This document shows, piece by piece, positions 1 to 11,534 of a stretch of DNA of 64,000 nt. The DNA lies in assembly GCA_949825065.1 (NCBI GenBank), contig OX463842.1, positions 3,915,191-3,979,190 of the forward strand, given 5' to 3'. The position numbers and the translations under genes are program-made. Under the pieces are notes generated by a model. The model did no database searches. It saw nothing but the letters and a program-made list of their open reading frames with translations, and was not told the DNA's origin. The number at the start of each line of letters is the position of its first letter. Position 1 is the stretch's first letter. The DNA comes from Odontocerum albicorne (taxonomy: Eukaryota > Arthropoda > Insecta > Trichoptera > Odontoceridae).

Positions 1-310
1 TATGACCAGGAAGTGGAAAATTTGTCAATGGCGAACTGTTGACAGCCGCTGAAAGATATCCCATTCTTCAATAATAGGCATATACTCGTATGTGCGGTAT
101 TGATTACTTATGTTAAAAATATTGAGATTTCTGTAAATTAGTTATTAAATTTGTAAAACTTGAGATCTTTTTTATTCTTCCAAATCTTAAAATTTCTCCA
201 ACAGATATATTTTTCTCAATAATCCAATTTTTAATAAAGATCTTATGTATTGTACTTCCGATTCTTCAAAGTTTAAAAATAGTCATGCATACATATAAAA
301 ATCTTCATTG
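1..310. other. AT-rich sequence, nothing recognised
   Basis: No convincing reading frame, repeat copy or inverted terminus was found before the Penelope palindrome that starts near 311. Confidence 0.5.
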
Positions 311-500
311 TAATTTGTTTTATCAAACACTGTTTATTCCACTTTTTGTAACGGTATAACCCTACCGGTTTCAAGGCTTTCACTTCATCTTCAGGGGAGC
401 ACAAACAAGTCCCTGAAGATGAGGTGAAAGCCTTGAAACCGGTAGGGTTATACCGTCACAAAAAAGTGGAATAAACAGTGTTTGATAAAAATAAATTACA
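311..500. mobile_element. Penelope-like terminal repeat, inverted pair (palindrome copy A)
   Basis: Two near-identical arms of about 90 bp face each other around a short centre (398-410). Each arm equals the terminal segment that follows the GIY-YIG remains at 25430 and 51080, so this is an inverted pair of Penelope-like terminal repeats without the coding region. Each arm carries the core CTGAAGA, then a short hairpin, then GAAAC (plus strand 412-438, minus strand about 368-397). Known of the family: Penelope-like elements have terminal repeats with hammerhead motifs. The assignment to this family is inferred from the two longer copies in the window. Confidence 0.75.
368..438. ncRNA. Hammerhead-like core motif, both strands
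   Basis: On the plus strand CTGAAGA at 413 is followed by a hairpin (GAGGT, loop GAAA, GCCTT), then GAAA and a second hairpin (CGGTA ... TACCG) ending in GTC. That is the order of hammerhead core, stem II, GAA and stem III with an NUH cleavage triplet. Weak points: one extra U before stem II, a bulged C in stem III, and no stem I abutting the core. A TTTGT/ACAAA pairing exists but is set off by CTCCC. Activity is unproven. Confidence 0.4.
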
Positions 501-1118
501 AAATATAAAAATATTCATGTGATGTCCTCAGTAACATATTTTGTTCTATATAAGTGTTGTTCCACTAATCACAAATCTAAGTTATTTACCACTATAAAAT
601 ATATGTTCCACAATTACGTGAGTACTTGGCAAAAATTTTTTTAATATTTTTTAATTAACATGCATTGAATTATAAATAAACATATTAATTTCAAACAATG
701 ACTCTAATAAATTTTTTATTATTACTATTGCTTTTTATATCTACAAGTTAGTTTAAGATAAAATTTTGTGTTTTTGTTAATAATTTTAAGTACTTGTATT
801 TTTTTTTATCCACTTTGCACGGATTTCTCCCGTTACAAAAAGAGGGGCTGCTTCTAGCGTTAGCTTATTCGTTAGGAATAATATCAGCCAGGATTCTTCT
901 CATACTGCTAGACGGTACCGAGAATATATCAACCGTGTCATTCAGTTGGTTCAATATCTCTATACCCCGCGTGACTGAGTGCTTAGCCATGATATTCGTT
1001 CTCTAAGTTGGTATGTAGAACAGAGGGGGATTCCTTGCACGGCTATATGTATTGGGTACATATAAACTTAGTGCTTCTAGAATCGCGGGACAGTTAAAGT
1101 AACCTTGGAAAACCGTTA
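501..1118. other. Unassigned AT-rich sequence
   Basis: Mostly A/T runs. From about 800 to 1118 the base composition is more balanced and continues into the reverse-transcriptase relic on the minus strand, so it may be that element's 3' part. I could not confirm this from protein motifs. Confidence 0.35.
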
Positions 1119-1525
1119 TTAGGAATATCGCAATGGATTCTTGCCTTCTTGTTTCGAGGCTTCTATAGTTACACACCGTGAGAAGTTCGGCATGGTGAAC
1201 ATATTTTGGGTAATCGCCCTTTGTTCTGTACCATAGATATCTGAGGATTTTTTTTGTATTTGTTCTTTATTGTTTTTATATTTGAGCTGACGAGGAGCCC
1301 AAACCATAGATGCATATTCTAATTTGGTTCTAATTAGATAATTATATAATTTTCGGAAGATATCGGTGCTGTTAATTTCTCTTGATATTCTCATTATAAA
1401 ACCGAGTAGTTTGTAACAGTCCGATATCAAACGTGGGGCATGGTTAACGAACGTGAGTCCGACATCAAAGGTTACGCCCAAATCTTTTAATTCAGAAACT
1501 CTGTTTATGTCATATGTGCATTTGC
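1119..1525 (-). pseudogene. Non-LTR retrotransposon ORF2 fragment (L-G, CR1/Jockey-type)
   Basis: The minus strand reads a decayed C-terminal part of a LINE reverse transcriptase. It has the segment ELKDLGVTFDVGLTF, then KLLGFIMR and LIRTKLEYASMVWAP, which is the order seen downstream of the palm domain in CR1/Jockey-type ORF2 proteins. The frame begins upstream of the first methionine, near 1525. No YADD palm or endonuclease domain is present, so the copy is 5'-truncated. It lies head-on to an RTE-like tail starting at 1530. Clade assignment is tentative. Confidence 0.75.
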
Positions 1526-1529
1526 ATAT

Positions 1530-1965
1530 AAAAGACTAACGTATGGCTTGTATGGCTTGGAAACGATGACATTAACTGCCAATACTATTCATAGACTAAA
1601 ATTCGCACAATGGTCCATGGAACGATGAATGTTGGGCATAAATCTGATAGACAAAGTCAGAAATGAAGAAATCATGTGACGAACTAGGGTTGTCGATATA
1701 ATGGACCGTGTTGCTGGCATGAAATGGCAATGGGCAGGTCACGTTGCAAGACAACGAAATGAAAGATGGGCACCCAGAGTCCTGAAATGGAGGCCGTGGA
1801 ATACAAGAAGACCTATGGGACGGCCCCAGAAGAGATGGGCTGACAACATTTTCCCTGTTGCCGGTAGAAAATGGACGTGAAAAGCCCAAGACAGAGAAGT
1901 GTGTAAGGTTTTAGAAGAGGCCTACATCCAGCAGTGGAGAGACGGCTAAAGAAGAAGAAGAAGAT
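1530..1965 (+). pseudogene. RTE/BovB-type LINE ORF2 C-terminus (L-E)
   Basis: The plus strand encodes a typical RTE-like C-terminus broken by several stops: YGLETMTLTANTIHRLKF, then WSMERMLGINL with a stop inside, then MKWQWAGHVARQRNERW, GRPQKRWAD and, near the end, AYIQQWRDG. This C-terminal zone follows the reverse-transcriptase domain in RTE/BovB-like elements. The 3' end is an (AAG)n run, a usual RTE-like tail. The palm domain is missing, as in a 5'-truncated insertion. Dead copy. Confidence 0.8.
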
Positions 1966-2560
1966 ATAAACGACGATGTTGTGTCGTAAATTAAGATATA
2001 AATAAACATATTTTACGTTTTAGTCATAATTAAGGAAACATTTTTTGTGCATTAATTTAATAGCTCTGATTAAGTTTTATACATTTTCAACACATAATTG
2101 ATTACATTGAAACGTGTTAGAAAAATTGTATTTAGTTTTATAAATAATTTATCTTTATAATATTTATTTGTATGGCAACGCATATACTCAATTTGAATTG
2201 TATCTTAATTAAATTATTTGTGAAATAAAAATGAGTGTTTTTTTTTAATTTAAATCAAATTCCGATTAGCCTTTTACCAATATCCACTATAAAATTTGAC
2301 AATTTTTACAAACCAACCACAACGCTGTTTGTACCGGACCACGGTACAAAGAACTGTAAATAGGTGCGATGGTTGCTGCTTGAATTCAGGTAAATTCCAA
2401 AAGGCGTAGATCGATGAGAAAAGGTAGCGATGATGAAGAGATTCCTCTTATGGCAAATTATAGCAGGTCTCAAAGTAAAACACAGGAGGTAGAGTGTACT
2501 GAGAATATATATTTAAAATTGAAATGGACCCTTCTTATGAACGGTCAATCGGTCACCACA
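1966..2560. other. Unassigned sequence
   Basis: AT-rich to 2280, then more balanced. No reading frame resembles a known family; the small frames here are not supported. Confidence 0.4.
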
Positions 2561-2564
2561 AGCA

Positions 2565-2900
2565 CTCACACCTCGCGAAATACAACCATTTTTGGGAGAG
2601 TTTTGCGCATTGCTTAGACCGACCGGTCGGTGATCTAGTCACGACGCCCGTTCATAAGTCTTCATTTCCTCTGCGGTCGCGACCCAAACAAACATATAAA
2701 TTATGAACAAATATCAAATATAACACGAATCTATATCAAATTGTATCAAGAATTTACATAACCAATATCAAATCAATATATAAATATCTACACATATTAA
2801 TCAAACATACAAGAATCTATACATATTCAAGGGGTGACGCATACGACCGATACAATGTTGAAAGGGCTGTAAGTGAGAATTAGACTAGAAACATCAAAAG
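2565..2900 (+). repeat. Interspersed repeat G, copy 1
   Basis: This stretch matches 20890-21190 in the same order: a GC-rich block with GCGCAT and a CCGACCG-like core, a CATAAG block, GGTCGCGAC, a long A-rich stretch, then GGTGACGCATACG. Two copies of this length show an interspersed repeat. No protein or inverted terminus identifies its class. An LTR or a LINE 3' region are both possible. Confidence 0.5.
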
Positions 2901-3464
2901 GGTACACGAAACCTCAGCAGGGAAGGTGAGTATTCAATCAACTGGAACATGGACGTCGTCTAAATGTTTAATATCTCCACAACCTTAGAACTATGTTGAA
3001 ATTATAAGGGTGTATTCTATAACTCTTTCGCTGTATACAATACAAAATGTAGGGCTTGTAGCCATGTGACAATCTCTCTCAAACAAGCTGTATAAGGAAA
3101 TCTCAACTAAAAAAATACAAATTTCCAGTTGTGTTTACGAAAATTATTGTCACATCTATTTTATGAAAAACAATTTATGCGTAGAATTTGGCAAACTTCA
3201 CAAACTACTTGTTAAAAAAAAAGTAAAAAGGGTGATATAGATTCTGAGTACGTGTAAAATTAATAAACACTTGTGCTAGACTTGTAAAAGTCACTTGTGC
3301 TAGACTTGTAAACTCGTACGATGACAACATTTGAGCTATTGTAGTGGTTTCAAATGTTCGATTATTGGAGCCGAAGATAATGTTGTCTTCTGGCTATGTT
3401 ATAGATATGGGTGATTCATGCAAGTCTAAAGATGCAATTGAAGAGTACCCCTTTCGAGAGTACT
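2901..3464. other. Unassigned sequence
   Basis: No motif seen, except that 3268-3312 holds a direct repeat of the phrase CACTTGTGCTAGACTTGTAA. Confidence 0.4.
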
Positions 3465-3800
3465 GAACAAAATTCATAATTATATTCGAACACTACACTC
3501 CACATTAAGTCAAATATTTTGCTATCACATATTGGAAGTATCTACAAATATTTATTTGTAGTTCGTCTTTTCTTGGTAAGTTTTCTGCGGTTTTCTTACC
3601 ATATATGTTTTTTTATGAACATGTCCAGATGCTGGAATTTCCTAATCTGATGAACGCAGTCATCACCTTCTCACCCTTGCAGTCAATTTGATTTTTTTTT
3701 TAATATTTTTAATCTAATAAAAGTGGGTGTGATTCCCGAATTAAAGCGCCCTTCAGGGGAGTCTACTCTTTAAAAAGAGCTGAATAACTCTGTATTTTTG
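3465..3800 (+). repeat. Interspersed repeat D, copy 1
   Basis: About 330 bp, non-coding. It has an ACACTACACT-type start, a TTGGTAAGTTTTCTGCG block, an AT-rich middle and a 3' part with a GGGTTCGA/GGGTGTGA phrase, then CGCCCTT.AGGAGA..CT.CTCT. Related copies are at 33140, 38815, 39240, 42665 (minus), 52960 (minus) and 61028 (minus), with fragments elsewhere. No coding capacity and no clear inverted termini were found. Confidence 0.7.
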
Positions 3801-3896
3801 TAAGGTCATATGTAACTAAATCTTCACCGTGTCCAATGAATATTGCGTTTTTTCTTCCTTCGTGGAACTTTTCCACTTACAGACTGATTGTTAAAT

Positions 3897-4135
3897 TTTG
3901 TAATTTGTTTTATCAAACACTGTTTATTTCCCTTGTTTGTAACGGTATAGCCCTACCGGTTTCAAGGTTTTCACCGGGGAGCACAAATAAGACTTGTTTG
4001 TGCTCTCCTGAGGTGAAAGCCTTGAAACCGGTAGCGTTATGCCGTTACAAAATGTGAAATAAACAGTTTTTGATAAAACAAATAACAATGTCTTTAAACC
4101 TCCACAATGTTAATGACTTAGCTATAAACAATATA
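3897..4135. mobile_element. Penelope-like terminal repeat, inverted pair (palindrome copy B)
   Basis: Same palindrome as copies A and C but more decayed; the right arm has lost part of the CTGAAGATG core. After the palindrome, 4088-4135 matches the sequence after copy C (13793-13840), so those flanks belong to the repeat. It stops where the 1-kb inverted-repeat element begins at 4140. Confidence 0.75.
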
Positions 4136-4139
4136 AATG

Positions 4140-4221
4140 ACTAGTTGCAACCCGTGAAATATTCACGGAAGTAAAACAAATTCTACATTTTTTTAAATAT
4201 ATATTCATAAATGTGAAATTT

Positions 4222-4297
<76 letters not shown>

Positions 4298-5139
4298 TTT
4301 ATACATCGTCCCCTTTTACACCGGTTCAAAAATTGTTAGCTAGATATTTAAAATTCGTTCAGTTATCACGGACTCACCGAGATTCAAATTTCGAATTACT
4401 TTCGGAGAGAATCCAAGTATTCTTCTCTCGTGTTCAAAATTCAATTCTCGTATTCTTTCTCTGACGACAACCATCGTACGGGCTTTGGTCTATTTATAAT
4501 ATGATTGTTTAATTTTTATGCTCAGTCAGTTGAAACTTTAAATTATCTGGAATTGTCATTTTTCAAATATAGTTTTTTTATATCGACTCATATAATGGCA
4601 TAATGACTTTAATTTGGTGGCACAAATCCTCCTAGTTTAGGTGGATTGCCCATTATAAAAGAACGAATTCCAGCCTGTGCAGCCGAACCACTTAAAGAAT
4701 TCTTAGATTAGAAAAATATTAAAAAGGTCTCAATATTATATACAATATAATAAGACCATTTCAAGTCCTTGAGGAGATTCTGCTCTCTAAACGACGTGAT
4801 GGAAGTTGTCCTTGAATTATTATTATCATAATATAAATAGACCAAAGGCCGTACGACGGTTGTCGCCAAAGAAAGAATACGAGAATTGAATTTTGAATAC
4901 AAGAGAGCGAGAGAGGAATACTTGGATTCTCTCCGAAAGTAATTCGAAATTTGAATCTCGGTGGGTTCGTGATACTGAACGAATTTTAAATATCTAGCTA
5001 AAAATTTTTGAACCGGTGTAAAAGGGGACGATGTATAAATGATATATATATATAAACAAATTTTACATTTATGAATATATATTTTCATAAATGTAGAATT
5101 TGTTTTACTTCCGTGCATATTTCACGGGTTGCAACTAGT
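4140..5139. mobile_element. Long-terminal-inverted-repeat element, 1.0 kb
   Basis: Left arm 4140-4508 and right arm 4818-5139 are inverted copies, both ending in ACTAGTTGCAACCCGTG at the outer edge. The loop (4509-4817) is unique apart from a fragment of repeat D near 4755-4820. No reading frame resembles a transposase, so it is non-autonomous. The arms differ most at a (TA)n tract, long on the left and short on the right. Class unknown: a foldback/MITE-like element or two inverted copies of a shorter repeat. Confidence 0.7.
4224..4295. repeat. (TA)n microsatellite in the left arm
   Basis: About 36 TA units inside the left arm of the long-TIR element; the matching place in the right arm (5041-5053) has only about five to six units. 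Confidence 0.95.
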
Positions 5140-5838
5140 TAATAATAATAGTCCTTTACTCAACCTGTTTTCATCAACTTCTTGAATCTACCCCTTGCTA
5201 GCTACTATTTTCTCTCTTTTTTTAATAGTGATATTTAATAAATATTTTTTAAAATGTAATTAAGTTCTTCATCACCTAACGAAGAAGAAAACCATCATTA
5301 AAACTGGTAATGACCTAAATAAATAAAACAGTGGTAAATTCAGATCAAAACAGTGTTTAATTAATAAAACTGAAAAATATATTTCTATTCTGTTCACTTT
5401 AAACTTCGTATTACTCCAAATAACAAATAAGCACGCTACATTTACAAATAACAAAACTCATTTATAAATCATTGCGAAATATTAATTCCAGGCCCAATTT
5501 AATCACCAGGTTTCACGTTTCGCAATAAGGATAGGTAGTCACTGGTGTGAAACGATTTTTCATTTAGCAATGCTTTCAGCATTTTAATTCGTCGCATTTT
5601 TGCATGACACGAATTGCATAGCAAGGTAAATTGAATCTCCATTAATACTATAGACATGTGTCATATCGGCAGCCTCAGCCTGCAGGTGTTTTAATAGCTT
5701 TTTTGATGGACAAATATCCGGCGTTAGAGTATGTGACTCGGACATACCATACATACCTATATGTGGGGTAGAATTCGAACTTTATTTTTTCGGAAAGCGA
5801 TACAAAAATATTACTTAGGAAAAGGGTGATATTTGGTT
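5140..5838. other. Unassigned AT-rich sequence
   Basis: No element edge, repeat copy or coding signal recognised. Confidence 0.4.
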
Positions 5839-5978
5839 CAAGTGTGTCTTATTTGTGTTTTATTACTTTTTTGATGCGTTGGTTAAAGTGTGTCTTATTT
5901 GTGTTTTATTACTTTTTTAATGCATTGGTTGAAGTGTGTCTTATTTGTGTTTTATTACTTTTTTAATGCATTGAATTT
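5838..5978 (+). repeat. 46-bp tandem repeat, three copies
   Basis: The phrase AGTGTGTCTTATTTGTG recurs at 5841, 5887 and 5933, an exact 46-bp period. Confidence 0.9.
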
Positions 5979-6014
5979 TATTTTTGTCTTTATTATGTAT
6001 TTATTATAACGACC

Positions 6015-6795
6015 ACCATGACTGAAGAATTTCCTTATTAAGGTAGTATTTTCTCAGATGATGGAAGAGGTACGAGGGATATAGAATGGTGTGAAGCGAT
6101 GGAAAACAAAGTCAATAGGGCATTTAATACATACTCGAAACGAACAGTATCAAAGTCTACTAAGGTGATGGTCCACAACTCAATTTTAGTACCAACTTTC
6201 ATGTATGGAAGAGCAATGTGGGCAATTAACAAAACTGAAAAGAATCGAATAATTGCTAGAAAAATGTATGAAGTTTAAAGAATACATGGGACGACAATGG
6301 ACTCGTATAAAATAATATGGAATTAAGTGATAAGAGATGAATGTGAACTTAAAGCTGGAGTGTTAAATTAGATGGGTAAAGAACAGTGTTTGACGAAAGC
6401 GAATGAAACGTGGACATTAAAATATAAGAAAGGAGCCGAATAAATGCTGTAGACTTAATACACTGTGAAGAATACATGGGGTGACAATGGATACCATAAA
6501 ACGAAATTAATTGATCAAGAATGAATATGAATTTAAGTCTTATGTATACAGTATTATCATTGAGATATGGTTTGGGTACATGGAACAAATTAATGAAGAA
6601 AGACTAACAAAACAAATGTAAATGAATAGCTTGGTCAAAGAAGACCAAGGAAAGTATGGTTGGATCAAGTGTATTATATTTTGAACGAAATAAATTTAAA
6701 AAGTAAAAATCATAAGAGCTGCATGAGGTGTATGGACGTAGAAGAGGTGAATGGTGTGTGTCGTGATAGAAAAGTCTGGCTTCTTGGCCGGAAAC
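6015..6795 (+). pseudogene. LINE L-C ORF2 C-terminal relic, copy 1
   Basis: Scattered matches in order to the C-terminus of an endonuclease-reverse transcriptase common in insects: DDGRGTRDIEW, then NKVNRAFNTYSK, LVPTFMYGRAMWAINKTE, VIRDECELK, RPRKVWLDQ, CMRCMDVEEV and DRKVW. Stops and frameshifts separate the blocks, and 6360-6560 looks partly duplicated. Other pieces of the family lie at 14735, 18955, 27890, 30480, 37360, 42410, 46580, 49125 and 58300. Confidence 0.75.
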
Positions 6796-8394
6796 TTTTG
6801 AACCATAGCAGTATATCATACTCGTTTCAGCACGATATTTTTGAGAATAATATGGAACATTTAATCTGGAAGTCAACACGTTGATTGATGGTATTTTTTC
6901 CTGTGACTGGTAAGTTAAAACATTCCTTTGTGATGCAAAAGCAAAGCCACGCCTAGTGAATGTCCCATCTGAATGAGGCCGAATGACGCGAGTCACCTAG
7001 TGTGATGCTAATCGCTGAACTAAATAGAAGATGGATGGACTGCCTGCCATCTTGGTCGATACAGCTCATTACCTCTCGTATTAACTGCGATCAGAACTCT
7101 TTAATGAATCGTATGAAGTACGACACTTAATGGCTTTCAAAGTTCCGCAGTCAGTCAAGGCATTAGCGTTGAAACTCATAGTGAAGTCATGTGTTGGTAC
7201 AAATATTACTTGTGATAACTTTTTGATAGGCGAATGGTTTAAGGTCTGCTGGAGCTCAAATCATGAGCTTATGGCTACAGTGATAATAATATAATGACGG
7301 AAATTCATAGCGAAGTCATATGTTGGAGCAAACATTACTGGTGATAACCTTTTGATAGGCTATAACAAGGGTGGGCATACATGAGGTCAACGAAAGCCAC
7401 ATTCTGGATTTTCATATATATAAAGAGCCACACCATAGTCACGTTCTCACGTAGTATTAAATACACTCATTCTAATTTATTACATATTCTACACAAATCT
7501 TAATTGCTCTATAAAGTATAAAAAATACACATATAAGAAAATATAAAAATTGCGCAGAATACTGTTTGCGTGGTTTGCGCACATAAAGAGGCAGGAGATG
7601 CGCGCGCACCCTACACATAGAAATCACAGCACACACGTCTACACCAATACTGGCGTCTTTGACAGTTGCATTCATTCATGCGCATCTTGTCACTTACAAC
7701 ATTTAGAAAGGAAAATCGCGAAAATACAAGTTATCTGAAAATATCTGATATATACGAGTGTGTGTAGTATTATTATGCATAATCATTAATTTTGACTATC
7801 CAAAAAGGCCTATCTTCTAGTGCTTCCTAAAGCTGCACACGACACACATATCTTTATTACAATTATGGTAGATAAAGATCGATCCAATTAAAATAGTATT
7901 CAAGAAAACGAACTTAAACCAAAAATAAAGATCATCGTTAAATTAAATATTAGGCTATTAATAATATTTTTGTTGCAATAACAAAATAAGTATGGTAATG
8001 AAAAATTTACTATAATCTATTAAAACTAATAAAAAACAGACGACAGACATACTGTAGTATTGTGGACAACTTCAGGAATACCCCAGTGCAATTTTCATCG
8101 TCAAATCATTTTGGTTATTAACTTCGATGTCAATATGTACGGCATCTTAACATATGTTAGAAGCACATACTGCAGCTTTCCCAAAAATAATTATTAAACT
8201 TACTGCGCGATATCCCACTGCAGAGCTTTTCAGGGAGTATCGGATCCTAACATAGCCAACTTACACTTGAAACCAATTATCTGGCACTATCATCTAGATA
8301 AAAAAAGAAAATTTAAACTCACCAGAGGTGCATGACACGCATGACAACTGATCAAATGTTCACCATCGACAATATTCGTATTTTGGTTCCCATG
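6796..8394. repeat. Mostly unassigned; two-copy repeat at 7170-7232 and 7310-7366
   Basis: Around 7170 and again at 7310 the phrase CATAGYGAAGTCAT is followed by TGTTGG, then TGATAACYTTTTGATAGGC, so about 60 bp is duplicated 140 bp apart. A GC-richer block at 7550-7700 was not recognised. The rest is featureless AT-rich DNA. Confidence 0.45.
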
Positions 8395-8882
8395 ACATAG
8401 AATGGATTGCCGAATTCAATAGTTGCAAAAGAGAGCAAAAATTAGGCAGTCGATCGGAGCGTGGTTGTTATTGCGACAGAAGTTTGAATATTTGTGCTTG
8501 TAGGAGGTATGACTTGAAGCAAAGGTTTGGGTGAAGTTTTGAGTGCGGTATGTTTTTGGTGATTATGTGCGACACAGTATGGGATAAACATTTTGGCATG
8601 TCTGGAGTGATGAAGTATACGCGTTACGAACTGCCTTATATATGGTATAACATATTACGTAATTGAGTGTCACTGTTTAACGAATAGATGAGAACATGCA
8701 ACGGGCTAAATTCAACAATCGGAAAGAAATATGAATCAATTTTTCCATGTTACATGTTATGTCCTCAGTAACACACAGGCAAAAGCCTAGTTTACTGGGG
8801 ACACGACAATGAAAGACTACAAACCCAGATCCATATAAACTGTGTGTAAATGTATACAATTTCTTGTCATATATAAATGAAT
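8395..8882 (+). mobile_element. Retroposon-like repeat L-B, copy 1
   Basis: L-B is a dispersed repeat of about 650 bp. It starts near CGAATTCAAT, has a GTCGATCGGAGCGTGGTTG block, and ends in CAGGCAAAAGCCTAGTTTACT, a GACAAATGAAAGGCAACAAA block and a TAAATAAATAA tail. The simple A-rich end with variable 5' truncation points to retroposition. No protein motif was found, so the class is open. This copy is diverged. Confidence 0.65.
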
Positions 8883-9394
8883 ATAAATTGAAATAAAATG
8901 AACAACTTCACCATTCAAAGATATCTAACAAAGCGATAGCAAAGTTGATTACTGAAAGCTTAGTTGATAACTAAGAAGTCCTAAAAATGAGAGCTGCAAG
9001 CTTCGGCGAAGCTCTCGAAGCTTCGGCGTATTGACTCACAAAAACACGGTACGAACTTCGAAAGACCTTATAATCGTCGAATATCAAATTTCTTACCACT
9101 TTGTTATTGAAACGCTCATATGAATATCATGAATCATTATTTTAATCGCAAGTCTACCTTCCAAGTTATGGTATGGTGATATATGATAAAAGAAAACGTG
9201 ATATATGGGACAAATATTAAAGATTGAGGCTAGTTGAAGAATACTGCTATTTAGGTGGTATTATTCAACACACTTTTTTACTTTAAAAATACTTAAATCC
9301 ATCTTTAAGATACAAAACGTCCGGATGCAATACTTGAATACGTTTAGGCATTTTGTTAAATTTTGTTGTTTAAGTAATTTTGCTTTTTGGAAGT
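8883..9394. other. Unassigned sequence
   Basis: Only a short self-complementary stretch (about 8997-9030, AAGCTTCGGCG repeated and inverted) stands out. Confidence 0.4.
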
Positions 9395-10340
9395 CACAAA
9401 TCATCACAATTTCTCGTCAGGTAATTATGGACCTCCTTATTGTAAGTGTTAAATAAATAAAAATCATCATAACTTCTCGTAAGGTCATTAGGGACCTCCT
9501 TATTGTAAGTGTTAAATAAATAAAAAATCATCACAATTTCTCGTAAGGTAATTATGGACCTCCTTATTGTAAGTGTTAAATAAATAAAAATGATCACAAC
9601 TTTTGTAAGATAATTATGGACATCCTTATTGTAAGTGTTAAATAAATAAAAATCATCATGACTTCTCGTTAGGTAATTATGGACCTCCTTATTGTAAGTG
9701 TTAAATAAATAAAAAATCATCACAATTTCTCGTAAGGTAATTATGGACCTCCTTATTGTAAGTGTTAAATAAATATCATCATAACTTCTCGTAAGGTCAT
9801 TATGGACCTCCTTATTGTAAGTGTTAAATAAATAAAAAATCATCACATCTTCTCGTAATGTAATTATGGACCTCCTTATTGTAAGTGTTAAATAAATAAA
9901 AATGATCACAACTTTTGTAAGATAATTATGGACATCTTTATTGTAAGTGTTAAATAAATAAAAATCATCATGACTTCTCGTAAGGTAATTATGGACCTCC
10001 TTATTGTAAGTGTTAAATAAATAAAAATCATCACAAATTCTCGTCAGGTAAATATGGACCTCCTTATTGTATGTGTCAAATAAATATAAATCATCAAAAC
10101 TTCTTGTAAGGTAATTATGGACCTCCGTATTGTAAGTGTTAAATAAAAAAAAATCATCACAACTTCTCGTAAGGTAATTATGAACCTCCTTATTGTAAAT
10201 GTTAAATAAGTAAAAATCATCATTACTGCTCGTAAGGTAATTATGGACCTCCTTATTCTAAGTGCTAAATTAATAAAAATCATCACAACTTCTCGTAAGG
10301 TAATTATGGACATCCTTATTGTAAGTGTTAAATAAATAAT
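9395..10340. repeat. 63-bp minisatellite, about 15 copies
   Basis: The phrase GTAATTATGGACCTCCTTA recurs at 9421, 9484, 9548, 9610, 9673, 9737, 9797, 9860, 9922, 9985, 10048, 10111, 10174, 10237 and 10300, a period of 60-64 and mostly 63 bp. Since 63 is a multiple of three and the unit lacks minus-strand stops, two minus-strand frames stay open for up to 171 codons. These frames are by-products of the repeat. Each unit contains TAAGTGTTAAATAAATAAAA, close to the 3' end of LINE L-A. Confidence 0.95.
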
Positions 10341-11033
10341 GAATAATTCAAAGATAAGCGCCCTTGAGGAAAGTTTGCTCTCTAAGCGGCGTTGTATAAA
10401 TTGTTATTTTATTATTATGGATAAGTTAACTACAAGAAAACCTTCGTACGCTTTGTGTCAGTCAACACAATAAGAAACGAAAATCCTTTTCCACACAATA
10501 TGTAAGAACTAGGAAACAGATGATTTTTTATAAAATTAAGTTAGAGATATTAAATATCAATTTTTTACAATGTGAGCATTGAGGTTTGAATGAAACCCAT
10601 TACAATTATTCAATCAAAATCGGTTATTTTTAGTCTGTATTGTTGTGAAAATGACACTGTCCGTTGGTTGAAGGATTTTTCATAACACCATCACTGGCGC
10701 AGCCGCTATGCTCCGCCGCTCACATCCCCCACTCCGCCGTCAGACCATTCATGGAGGAAGCTAATACGGAATCCATTTATTTGGTCGTCATATAAAAATG
10801 AAAACCCATTTGGTAGTTAATTATTTTACAAAATACACTCGAGTTTCGAAATCAATTTATTAATTCACATTGTTTTTTTTTAAACTGTCGGTTACTTTTT
10901 TTACAATCAAACTTATGAATGCAAAAATGACTACAGTTTAGTCATAAGATTTTTCGCAAAAAAGATCTAAATCTATTTTTAAATGGTTTTAAAATACTTT
11001 ACTGCAACCTTCGTGGCCTAATTTGCATGATGA
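10341..11033. other. Repeat D fragment, then unassigned sequence
   Basis: 10355-10430 matches the 3' end of repeat D (CGCCCTTGAGG ... CTCTCTAAGCGGCG). A GC-rich patch at 10670-10760 is unassigned. The rest is AT-rich. Confidence 0.45.
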
Positions 11034-11107
11034 CTGAAGTGCATAGCCGCGCGGTAACGCACTGGATTTAGTGTGGAAGGTCTTTGGTTCGAACCCCGCG
11101 CTCTTCT
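11033..11107 (+). repeat. tRNA-like sequence (pseudo-tRNA or SINE head)
   Basis: An A-box-like TAGCCGCGCGGTAACGC and a B box GGTTCGAACCC are spaced as in a tRNA gene. The acceptor arms GAAGTGC and GCTCTTC pair at six of seven positions. The anticodon loop has six bases instead of seven and the D stem is poor, so a working tRNA is unlikely. It may be the head of a SINE distinct from SINE-1. Confidence 0.45.
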
Positions 11108-11534
11108 TCCCCTTTTGAATGACACATGCATGTTTCTTCTAGTATTCGGGGGTACAAAGCTATGACTTATATCAAATCTGTTTTTTCAAAAAAGAAACGA
11201 AGAAAACAAAAGGAAAACATATCGGTATGCTCCGATGGTCTCACTTCAGTGTACCATCGGATCCAGTACAGTGGTATGACCGGTAAGTTTACTGGTATGC
11301 AACGGATAACTCACTTAAAAAAACTGAACTACTCGTATACTGATGACTTCGTAAACTGGATTGACGTTGGTATGGCAAGGGGGTCTTCGACTACGAGGCC
11401 GTTGACTCCTACGACAACGTTGACTCCTATCTTCCTTCCCAGGGATTGCGGGTAGTTACACAGAAAAAAAAACATAATATAAATGTATAACCATCAATCA
11501 ATAAAAAAAACATTTGTAAACACTAAGAAATTGA

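Noticed and set aside
9394..9909. 171-codon minus-strand frame with a 21-residue repeat, looking like a repeat protein
   Set aside because: The 63-bp period keeps the frame open by arithmetic; copies with 60-64 bp spacing shift the frame, and there is no sign of selection on codons.
11033..11107. Functional tRNA gene
   Set aside because: Acceptor arm pairs, but the anticodon loop is six bases and the D stem is poor; more likely a pseudo-tRNA or SINE head.
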